NCBI GenBank assembly: GCA_937915765.1
Contig: CALGHE010000093.1
Location: 1-27,830, forward strand
Origin: an uncultured Bacteroidales bacterium
Lineage (GTDB): Bacteria; Bacteroidota; Bacteroidia; Bacteroidales; Paludibacteraceae
DNA: 27,830 bases
Direction: 5' to 3'
Position numbers and translations under genes: made by a program. Below the pieces are notes generated by a model that worked only from the letters and a program-made list of their open reading frames with translations, searched no databases and was not told the origin of the DNA. This document shows, in pieces, positions 1-12,000 of the stretch; positions within the stretch are counted from its first letter, which is position 1; each line of letters starts with the position of its first letter.

Positions 1-1
1 A

Positions 2-3000
2 AAGTATTTCAAGGCCTACGCCAAGCCGACCGCACCAACAGTAACCATCGATCCGTTCTGCGAGAATGCTTCCGCCAAACCATCCTTGCCAGTCAGCAAA
101 GAAGGCGATTTTGCAGGCTACACCATCAACTGGAAAGAGCAGTACCCTGAAATATCGGACTTGCAAGCGTCCGGCTCACCGTACACATACGCATACAAGG
201 TAACCGACGGCAACAACTGTGTGAGCACCGAGACATCGTTCACGGTAACTGTTCACGCTACGCCAGTTATTAGCGTGGCAGACCACTGTTTGGGATCGAG
301 CGGCTATCTCTCTATTGAACCGACAGCAAGTGCAACTGATAATTTTGTTTGGACTGACGGCAAAAAACCAGTGCTTGACGGCAGCATAGCCGGCAATCAT
401 AGCTACGGCTATACCTATACAGATAAAAATAATTGTGTCGTTTCAGGCACGTTGACATACAAGGTGGGAGACTATGACGCGCCTGAGTTTGCAGACGTTG
501 AATTCTGTGTAAACGCAACAGGCAAACCGTCTCTTCCTACAACATCAACAGAAGGCTTTGAAAACTATAAGTCTGTCAACTGGTATCCGGCTAACCCTAC
601 GGAACTGTCAGCTCTTGTGGCTGGAGATTATACATACACATACAATGTGACAGATAAAAATGGCTGCAACAGTAAAAACCGTTCGTTCACGGTAAAAGTT
701 CACGCTAAACCGGACACTCCAACTCTTGCGGTGGAAAACTTCTGCGAAGGCTCGGCTGGCACATTCTCTGCAAACATTGGCGGCATAATGTGGGCGGACA
801 GCACTCCGTCTCTTAAAGATCTAACTAAGCCGGAAGGAGAATATACATATAAATATTACTATAAAGACAACAACGGCTGTGAAAGTGACCGCCAAGACTT
901 GAAGTACACCGTTTATGCCAAGCCAACGGCTCCGAAAGTCGAAGACATGAAGTTCTGTGAGAACTTGGAGGGAAAGCCAGCCTTGCCACAGTCTGGTGAA
1001 GGTGATTTTGCAGGTCTTGAAATCATCTGGACTCAAAGTCATGGTTCGTTATCTGCTCTTAAAGCAAATAAAGACAACTACATCTACAGCTACAAAGTTA
1101 AAAATGGCCATTGCGAAAGCGATGTGGCTTCATTCAAAGTTGAAGTTTACGCAAAACCTTCTGCTCCTAAGTTTGAGGTTGCAGACTTCTGCGAAGGAAC
1201 AGCGGGCAAATTGGTTGCGGTAAGCGGTATTCCGGCTGACTCGCCTGGTTTGACATGGCAGCCAGAATTGCCAGAATTGCCAAAATTGCCAGACGGTTTT
1301 GCAAACCTCTCAGGCGGCAAATCATACACTTATAAATATACGTACACCGATGGTAAATGTAGTGTAGATAGTTTACTGACGTTTGTGGTCAAGGCGAAAC
1401 CTACTTTGCCTGAATTGACAGTGACAAACTTCTGTTTCGGTGCGGAAGCTAAGCTCGACGGCGTGCCTGCGGACGGAACTATTAAATGGGGTAATGATCA
1501 AGAACCTGTTTATAGCGCTGTGGCAGGAACTTATACTTACAACTACTCATACACCGGAACTAACGGCTGTACGGTAGATGGAGGTGAGGTAACTTTCACA
1601 ATTCACCCTAAGCCAGCAGACCCTAAATTGGTCGTTAAAGATTTCTGCGAAGGCACGACAGGCGAATTGCAGAACGTGCCAACAACAGGAGAAATAGTCT
1701 GGACAGAAGGCGGAGAACCTGACTTGTCCGGCAAGGTAGGCGAGTACTCTCATAAATACAAAATTGTTGTCACGAACACAGACGGCAAACAGTGCGAAAG
1801 TGATGAGGGAAGCTTTGCTTACAAAGTTCACGCCTTGCCTCAGCTGTCTGCAACAGTTATGCAGGGTAAAGAGACAATAAGTGCGTCAAACATGGCTTGT
1901 CCGTCTAAGTATGAAAAATTGTCCGTCGAAGTTAATATAACGAATGGTATTGACGGCGCTGCATACACATACGAGTGGAGCGACGGCAAGACTGTTACAG
2001 AAAGTGCCAGAGAATTTGAATTGACTTGCGGAATGCCAAACCAGTCATATGGCGTGAAGGTTGGCAGAACGATAAATGCTCTGACTTGTTATAACAATTT
2101 GACAATAAATGTCCCTGTGACACCGGCACCGACGCTGACGTGCAACAACGGCTCTGGTTCTTATCCGTTGGTTAACGGCAATACTGTCAACGTAAGCTTT
2201 ACTGCTCCTACGCTTGCTTCTACATGCGTTGATGCGGGCGGCAGTTTTAAACTGTTTGAAATAGGTGATGGTAATGCTGAAAAGCTTATAAAGGAATCAA
2301 ACTCTTGGTCAAATCTGAGCGAGAATTTGGGTCTTGGCTCTTATAAAGCTGTGTTTACGGCTAACGACAAGTGTTTGGGTAATAAAGTTAATGTCTGCGA
2401 ATGGAGTTTCAATGTTACTGATGACGACAAGCCTTCTATAAACTGCAAGGCTCCGCTTGAATTTGAAATAAAGAGCGGCGACCAGTGCGTATATGTTCTG
2501 CAGTCTGGCGACATAACAGAGCTTCCAGAAGTTTACGAAAATAGTAGTTTGTACACATTGGTGGGAGAGCTGCAAGGCGGAACAGATAAGATTACTGTAA
2601 ACGCAGATGGCTCACGCACCGGAAGCATCACATTCCAAAAAGGTGCAAATACAATTCGTTGGACTGTTACCGACGGCGCTCTGAACAGCGCTTCTTGCGA
2701 TCAGAAAGTAACTGTGGTTGACAAGGTTAAGCCAACAATCGTCTGCAAGGGAGACACAACAGTTGAGGCGGATGCAGACTGCTATGCGAAGGTCTCCATT
2801 GTCGCTCCAGAAACATCAGACAATTGTGGCGGTACAGTTGCATTGTCCGCAGTTCGTCTTGACACCAAGGCTGCTTTAACTTTGGTTGGCAATAAAGTTG
2901 AAGACGATTTCCCGATTGGCGAAACTGTAATCAGATGGTATGCCGAAGATGAGTCGGGCAACAAAGACAGCTGCAAACAGACGGTTACGGTGAACGACTT

Positions 3001-6000
3001 GGAGCCGACGATAACTTGCGGTGCTTCTCCTATTGAAAAGATTGCTCCGGACGGTTCGTGCAGCTGGTCGGGCAAAATTGATCTTCCTGAGTATTCGGAC
3101 AACTGTTCTCCTAAATTAACGGCGACACGCTCTGACGGAGTGTCAATTGCCATAGTAAAGGACGAAAACGGAGCCGAAAAGGTCAATACAGGCGCGTTCA
3201 ATATTGGAGAGACCAAGATTACTTGGACTGTCTCTGACAAAAACGGACACTCAAAGTCTTGCGAACAGATTCTGATTGTTAAAGACACGACAAAACCAGT
3301 GCTGGATTGCATGGACGATGTGAGACTTGATGCGAACGAAGATTGTAAGGCTACGTTAACTGTTAAGCTGCCAACTGTTAATGAGTGCGGTCCGTACGAG
3401 TTGAAGGCGGTAGCTAACGGTGTAGAGATAGCTCTTGACACGGAGGATGATTTCAGCATGACGTTTGGACTTGGAACAACTGAGATTTACTGGACAGCTA
3501 CTGACACGTCTAAAAACGTAGGCGAATGTACACAGACGATAAAGGTTGAAGATAATACTAAGCCGTCTATAAAATGTGGCGGCGATATTAGCGAAGAGGC
3601 AGTCAAGGACTGCAAGTGGCTCGGAGAAATTGCTCTTCCTGATTATTCGGACAACTGCGTTTCGAAGGAAAAACTTGTGCTTACGGTGACACGTGACGAC
3701 AACGCTTCTATCTCATTACAGGACGGAAAAGTTTCTGCAGACTCGTTTAGCGTGGGCACAACTAAACTGATTTGGACGGTGTCCGACGGCAAGTTGTCAG
3801 AATCTTGCACGCAGACGATAACTGTTACCGACGCTACTAAGCCAGAATTGACTTGCGAAGGTAATAAGATTACAGAATATACATCTGCTAATTCGTGCAG
3901 CTGGAACGGGCAAATTGAGGTGCCAGCAGTGACAGACAACTGCTCATACACTCTGACTGCAGAAGCGAAACATCATGGGTCGGACAAGACTTACAGCCTC
4001 GGCGTGGCTGACGGATATGCCTCTGGCATATTTGAAAAGGGTACAACTGTTATAACTTGGACCGCCAAGGATGACAAAGGTAATACAGGCACTTGCACTC
4101 AGGAAGTGGAGGTTGTTGATAATGTTCCTCCTACGATTTCGTGCGACGGCATGAGCAAGACATTTGACATTACAGACAACTCTTCTTGTGAGGTGGCGCA
4201 CGAATTTGCTTTGCCAACTTATTCGGACAACTGCGGCGCGACTCTCTCTTACGTGGCGAAGGATGACAATGGTGAAAATGTTGATCTGACTATTGACAAT
4301 TCAAATAAAACGGCAAATGGCACATTCCAGAAAGGCTCGACTGTTATCACTTGGTCTGTCTCTGACGGTGTGAACGATCCTGTCACTTGCGAACAGACAA
4401 TCACGGTAGTGGATAATATTGACCCCGTTGTGACTTGTGGAAAAGATACAGTGATAGAACTCACAGACGGAAGCTGCGAATGGGACGGAAGTATTGGCGC
4501 GCCGAAGTATTCAGACAACTGTCCTGACGTGACTCTGAGCGCGTCGGCAGACAATAATGTTACATTGTCTTCTGTAACGGACGGTAAGGTTTCTGGCTCG
4601 TTCCCTATCGGCTCAACAACTATCACATGGACGGTGACAGACGGTTCTAACAATCTTTCTTCATGCACTCAGACTGTAAAGGTGGAAGATAAAACTGCTC
4701 CTGATCTTGTGTGCGAAGGTGATGTGTCAAAAGATGCTGATGCGGATAAACTGTGTATGGCTACAAAAGTGTCTGTGACTCTTCCAACTGTCACAGAAAA
4801 CTGCAGCAAGCCATATACTCTGACTGCAACAAGAAGCGACGGTGTTGCGATGAATTTGCAAGATGGCGCAAATGTGTATGTGGGCGACTTCTACGTCGGC
4901 ACAACAACTATCACATGGACGGCTAAGGATGAGGCTGGAAATGTCTCTGAACCTTGCACTCAGAAGGTAGTTGTGACTGACAATGTTGCAAGAAACTTGG
5001 ATTTGACTCATAATATTTGTGACCTTTCCAAATATAAAGATGATGACGCAATTGCAGAGATAGAAAGGAATTATCAGGATTACTATGTTAAGGAACTAAA
5101 AAGTTCCGAGTCGAATCCAGGAGTGTATGGCTTCATATTGGCGCATAAGAAAGCGACAGTCGATATAGCAACGTGTAGTTATAGCGGAACTCTTACTGTC
5201 AGCGCTTCGAGACCTGATGCTCTTCTTGATTTGACGCACACAGTTTGTGTTTTGAGCAGTTTCGGAGAAGCTGATGCGGAAGCGTTCATCAAGAGCAAGA
5301 CTGGTAATGTGTATGATGTGGAAAATGTAACTGCTTCGGGCGATTCTAAGGTCTTCTCTTACACGTTGAAGGCGACTCAGGGTGATTGTGTGTATGATGG
5401 TGGTAAGCTGACTGTTAGTCAGTATGACAAGCCTGTTGCTCCTGAGCTTAAAGTGGCAGACTTCTGTTTCGGCTCGACAGGCGAGTTGACGTACGAAGCA
5501 GGTATAGACAAAGACAAGGTTAAGTGGACTCCTTCTTATCCTGACCTGACCGAAACGGCAGAGGCCAAGGAACACAGCTATTCGTACAAATATATAGATA
5601 ACAACGGCTGCGAGAGCGTGGATAAGACATTGACTTATACGGTTAATCCAAAACCTGTTGTTCCTGAGCTTAAAGTGGCAGACTTCTGTTTCGGCTCAAC
5701 GGGTGTGTTGACGCACAAAGGAACTCTTCCTGACACATTCGGAACAGACAAGAACAAGATTGAGTGGACTGAAGGTTACCCTGACTTGACAGCAACGGCT
5801 GAGGCACGACCATATAAATATTCGTACACATATACAGACGAAAATGGTTGTGTGAGCGAATCTGCTGACTTGACATACACCGTTCACGCTAATCCGCAAA
5901 TATCTTGGGTTGTGAAGCAGGGCGGCAACGTGATTCCGGACGGCGGTAAGATTTGCCGCTCTAAGTCTGGCGACCTTATAGTAGAGGTTGAGGTGAGCAA

Positions 6001-9000
6001 CTTCAGCAGCGAATTGTCTTACATGTTTGGCTCTGAACCTGCGTCGGATATTAACACGAAGACGTATGATTATGATTGTACGACTGCTGATTTCAGCACA
6101 GATGTTACTGTGGTTCATACCGCAAACAACACTGCTTGCTCAACTTCTGTAGAAGTTAATGTTTCGTTTGAAGCGCAACCGACGCTCACATGCGCAGCAG
6201 GCGAAGCGCCTGAATATTATTTGCCATCTGACGCTTGCGAGGTGGACGTTCCGTTCAAGGCTCCGTCTTATACTGGCTGCAACTCTTCTGTGCCGTTCTC
6301 TTTTGCTTTGCAGAAGATGATTGGTGGGTCGTATGCAGATGTTATAGTTCCTGCTCAAAACTGGAAGACAACTTCGTACAAACTTGCTCCTGGCTCGTAC
6401 AAGACTATATTCACGGTTAATGATAACTGTCTGGATGTGAAATCTTGTGAAAGAACATTTGAAGTCAAAGATAAAATAGCTCCGGACTTCACTTGTCCTG
6501 ATCCTATTAGCGTTAGCACTGATGAAGGCAAATGTGGCGCAGATATTGACCTTGCAGTTCCTGTAGTTACAGATAATTGCGACGGAGCTAGGATTGAGGC
6601 TTCTCTTCCGAGTGGAACAGTTAAAGTTAGCGGAGATGTTGTCAGAGAAAGTTTCTCTGTTGGTGGCACAGATGTGACGTGGACTGCTTACGATGCGGCT
6701 GGCAATTCCAAATCATGCGTTCAGAAGGTGACCGTGACTGACAACGAAGAGCCTGTTGTGAACTGTGTTAAGGATATAGCCCAGTATATGGTGAACGATG
6801 CCTGCGGATGGTCTGGCAATATTTCGCTTCCTCAGTTTACGGACAACTGCGGCGTTATTGAACTGTCTGCAACTCGTTCGGACAATGTTCCTGTGACGAT
6901 AGATATGGATAACAAGACGGTTTCAACAGGACGATTCCCGTTAAACGAAACTGTCATCACATGGACTGCGACTGATGCAAATAGAAATACAGGCACTTGC
7001 ACACAGACGATAGAGGTTCTTGATAATGTTCCTCCTACGATAACTTGCGAAAAAGACAAGGAAGTGTTTGCAGACAACTCTTGTGAGTGGAACGGAGCTT
7101 TGACTCTTCCGTCTGCAAATGATAACTGTAGCGACTATACGCCTAAGGCAGAGTATAGCACGGACGATGTCAATTACAACACCCTGACATCTACAAATAA
7201 TGTAAGATTCCCGATTGGCACTACATTTGTCAGATGGACGGTTACGGACAAGGCCAATAACACAGCGTCTTGTTCTCTGAAGGTGATTGTTAAGGATAAT
7301 ATTCCGCCGACAATTGCGTGTGGCGCTGATGTAGAAACACCGGCAACAGAAATGTGTCGCGCAACAAGTGTGTCTGTGCCTCTTCCAACTGTCACAGAAA
7401 ACTGCAGCAAGCCATATACGCTGACTGCAACAAGAAGCGACGGTGTTGCGATGAATTTGCAAGATGGCGCAAATGTGTATGTGGGCGACTTCTACGTCGG
7501 CACAACAACTATCACATGGACGGCTAAGGATGAGGCTGGAAATGTCTCTGAACCTTGCACTCAGAAGGTAGTTGTGACTGACAATGTTGCAAGAAACTTG
7601 GATTTGACTCTTAATATTTGTGACCTTTCCAAGTACACAGAGGCGATGGCGAAGGCGGAAATTTCACAGAAATATCCTGACTATAACGTGAAAATGGGGG
7701 ATAAGACCGAAAGCGATCAGGTCCGTACTTATCATTTCACATTGACACATAAGAATGCATCTGGCACAATAGCGACATGCGAGTATAGCGGAACTCTTAC
7801 AGTCAGTGCGTCGAAGCCGGAAAATCTTCTCAATTTGACGCATCAGGTGTGCGATTTGAGTGCCTTTACTAATGACGATGCTAAGAATCATATAAAAGGT
7901 TTGGCAAGCGAATATAATGTGACGGTAACTTCAGGTAGCTCCGGTGTGTTCAATTACACTTTGAGCCAAGATAACTGCTCTTATGAAGGCAAACTGACCG
8001 TGACAGAATTCGTTAAGCCAACATTGCCTGTGGTAAATAACATGGAGTTCTGCGAAAACGCTTCCGACAAACCGTCTTTGCCCCAAGACACAGTAGTTGA
8101 CGGTGTCACTTACACATACACATGGGCAGGAGAGTCAAATGGAGCGGACACAGACCTGAGGAAATTGGCAGCAGGCAGCTACAAGTACAGCTACACAGCA
8201 ACAGAAAGCGTTCACGAATGTGTCAGCGAGAGCAGGGAACTTGAAGTTATAGTAAACAAGAAGCCATACGCTCCGAATCTTTCGGTTGAGAACTTCTGCG
8301 AGGGCACGCAAGGCTCATTCTCCATGGACACAACAGGCTTGAAACTTCTGTGGAAGAACGGCGCTCCAACTCTTTCAGAAAAAGCAGGATTCCATGACTA
8401 CTCATACACCTACACCGACGGCAACGGCTGCAAGGTTGACAGCGTACTGAAGTTCGAGGTTTACACCAAGCCGACCGCTCCGGAAGTGTCAATTGTGCCG
8501 TTCTGCGAAAACGCGTCAAACAAACCAGTTTTGCCAACAGACACTGTGGACGGCGGCATTACTTACACGTATGAATGGTCACCGCAGACACCGCTTTCAA
8601 GCTTGTCTGCAGGCGATTACGAATACAGCTACAAGGCAAAGGAAAGCGAACACGGATGTGTCAGCGATAGCAAGACTTTGAAGGTTACAGTCAATGCCGC
8701 TCCTGCATATCTTTCAAAACTGGCATACACATATTGTCCGGGTCTTAAAGTTGACTCGGCTCTAAATGTAGATGTCCCTGAGGCGTACAAAGCTCAGTTA
8801 GACGCGTCGTACAACAGTGAGATTGTGGAGGTTGCGAAAAATAACGACTCATATACATACACTATAAGCAACACAAGCGGCTGTTCCGTTTCGGGCAGCT
8901 TGGACGTGAGCGAGTACCCTGCAGCTGTTGCTCCAAACTTGACGGTGGCAAACTTCTGCGAAGGCTCAACAGGTAAGTTCTCTATGGACACCTTAGGTTT

Positions 9001-12000
9001 GAATATCGCATGGGAAAACGGTGTGCAGCCAGACCTTTCTAAAACAGCTAAGGCAGGTTCGTCGCATTCTTACAACTATACCTACACAGACAACAACGGA
9101 TGTTCTGTTAACAGCAAGGTGGAGTACGAAGTTTACGCTTTGCCAACCGCTCCGTATGTCAAAGACATGGCGTTCTGTGAGAACTTGGATGCAGGCACTA
9201 AGCCTCAGTTGCCAGTGCCAAATAGTGGCGATTTCGTAGGTCTTGCCATTAACTGGAAAATTGAATTTGGTGCTCTGAACACGCTTGGAGCAGGAGATTA
9301 CACATACTCCTTCAGCGTGACCGACAATAACCAATGCGAAAGCGCGGACTCGTCGTTTGTTGTGAAGGTTCACAAAACGCCAGCTGTTCCTGTCTTCTCT
9401 GTTGCAGACTTCTGCGAAGGCACGGCAGGCACTTTGGTAGAAGATCCGAATGTGCCTTCTACATCAGACAAACTGATATGGTCGCCGTCATATCCTAAAC
9501 TGACAGATGTGTCGGCAGAACAATATAAATACAGCTACACTTACACAGACGGTAACAGCTGTTCTGTAAATGGTTCACTTACGTTCAATGTCAAGGCGAA
9601 GCCAGATTTGCCAACATTGACAGTAGAAAACTTCTGCGAGGGTGTGGGCGGAGAACTTAAAGGTGTGCCTGCCGTAGGAACAATCAATTGGGATAATAAT
9701 AACAAGCCTAATTATGGAACAGGCGCGTCAGCCGGCGGCCATTCGTACGGTTACTCATATACATACACTAACGGCTGTACGGTGGATGACGGTGTATTAA
9801 CTTACAAAGTTCACCCTAAGCCAGCAGTTCCAAACTTGGTAGTTTCAGACTTCTGCGAAGGCACGACAGGCGAATTGCTGAACAAGCCGACTGACGGCAA
9901 GATAGTCTGGACAGATGGCAAAGAACCTGACTTGTCTGGCACGGTCGCAAAAGATTATTCTTACACATACAAGCACGTAGTCTCTTACGACGGTGGCAAG
10001 AACAACTGTGAAAGCGCCGTAGGAACTCTTGCATACAAGGTTCACGCTCTGCCTCAGCTGTCAGCGACTGTTATGCAGGGTAGCACGGTTGTGGATGCGT
10101 CAAACAAGGCTTGTCCGTCTAAGGGTGAAAATGTGGTTGTCAACGTTTCGGTTGATAATAATATTGCAGACGCTACATTTAAATACGTGTGGAGCGACGA
10201 CAACACTATTACGACGAGCAACAGAAGTGTGGCTTTGAAGTGCGGCGATGCAGATAAAACTTACACTGTCACTGTCAGCAGCGTTGTGGCAAACGCTCCG
10301 ACTTGCTCTCAGAAATGGACAATAGATGTCCCTGTGACACCGGCACCGACGCTGACGTGCGACAACGGCTTAGCTTCGTATGCGATGCCGGATAACAAAT
10401 CGACTGCAAGTGTGAAGTTCACACCTCCTGTTCTGGACAACTCATGCGCGAATGCAGGCGGAAGCTTTGCATTGTACAAGACTGAAGATGGTAAGGATAA
10501 TGAAAAGCTTGTCGCTTCTGATAAATGGGCGGAATTTAGCAAAGACCTTGGTCTTGGCACATACAGGGCGGTGTATAAGTCTGATGATGGATGTGTGGAC
10601 TCTTGCAGTTGGAACTTCTCTGTTACGGATAGCAAAAACCCTGATATTAAGTGTCCGGACATGCTTCCTTTGGAAATCGCAAGCGGTGATCTGTGCACTT
10701 ACGAGTTAAAGGACGGTGACGCTAAATTGGTATTGCCAAAAGTTAGTGACAACGGCGGCAATTTGACTCTTTTCGGTGTCCTTAACGGCACAGAACAAAA
10801 TATTGTTGTTGATGTTGAAAATGAGACTTGGACCGGCAGCATGACGTTCAAACTTGGAGAAAACACCATCATATGGACTGTTGTTGACGCGGCGGGCAAT
10901 GAAGTGACTTGCCCTCAGACTGTAACTGTGGTTGACAAGGTTAAGCCAACAATCGTCTGCAAGGGAGACACAACAGTTGAGGCGGATGCAGACTGCAATG
11001 CGAAGGTCTCCATTGTCGCTCCAGAAACATCAGACAATTGTGGCAGTACGGTTACATTGTCTGCCGTTCGTCTCGACACCAAGGCTGCTTTGACTTTGAA
11101 AAACGATAGTGTTACTGGCAACTTCCCGCTCGGCGAAACTGTAATCAGATGGTATGCCGAAGATGAGGCTGGCAACAAGGACAGCTGCAGCCAGAAGGTT
11201 ACGGTGGTTGACGTTACAGAACCGACCATCATTTGCTCCGGCGATTCAATCAAACGATATGTGCCTGCAGGTTCGTGTGTATGGTCGGGAGATGATATTC
11301 CGCTTCCTACTAAATTTGAAGACAACTGTTCGGCAGAACTTACAGTAACTCGTTCGGACAACGTGGTGATGACGATAAGCGACGACAAAGTCACTACAGG
11401 CGACTTTAATGTTGGCCCTACAGAAATCACATGGACGGTGACCGACGGTGCAAAGCTGACGGCTACGTGCAGCCAGACTCTGATGGTTTACGACACAATC
11501 AGGCCAAGGATAACTTGCGGAGCTAGCGTCGAAGTAAACGCAATCGCCTCTTGCAAGTGGCTCGGAACAATCGAAACGCCGAAGTTTGCAGACAACTGCG
11601 ATATTGTTTCGCTGAACGTGACACGTGACGACAACGGCTCAATTGAAATAACTTTTGATGAAGACAATAAAACGGTTGCTATTGGTAAAACAGACTCGTT
11701 CGCTATCGGTAGCGTGACTACTCTGACTTGGACTGTCTCTGACGGCAAGAACTCAAATTATTGCACGCAGACGATAGAGGTGATTGATAGCGAAAAGCCA
11801 GTCATAACTTGTCCTAAATCAATTTCAGAATACACGACAAGCACAACTTGCGACTGGACTGGCTACATCGATTGTCCTACTAAGGTTACAGATAACTGCT
11901 CTTACACGCTGACTGCAGTTGCAAAACATGTAGATGACCAGGTCGGAACGAATTTGACGATAAGTGGCGGAATGGTTCACGGCACATTCAAGAAGGGTGT

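Larger units (their letters stand above)
2..5425 (+). repeat. Supermodule A: 8 FC Ig-like units, linker, 9 HYR units, ICD pair
   Basis: FC Ig-like units fill 2-1830. In the first six units, forms with FCEN/FCVN...KPxLP alternate with forms with FCEG or CLGSSG, giving a two-unit (~450 bp) period; the last two units are both FCxG type. The linker (1831-2424) starts HALPQLSATVMQG and has a second half with CEWSFNVTD. HYR units begin near 2425, 2720, 3000, 3287, 3553, 3832, 4121, 4414 and 4691. The ICD pair follows (4985-5425). The left part of the block lies outside the window, so the number of FC units is a minimum. Boundaries are good to about 10 codons, set by eye from the recurring motifs. 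Confidence 0.85.

Noticed and set aside
86..88. TTG as the start codon of the giant gene
   Set aside because: It lies within an FC repeat unit and the same frame is open and in-pattern back to base 2; the gene starts outside the window.
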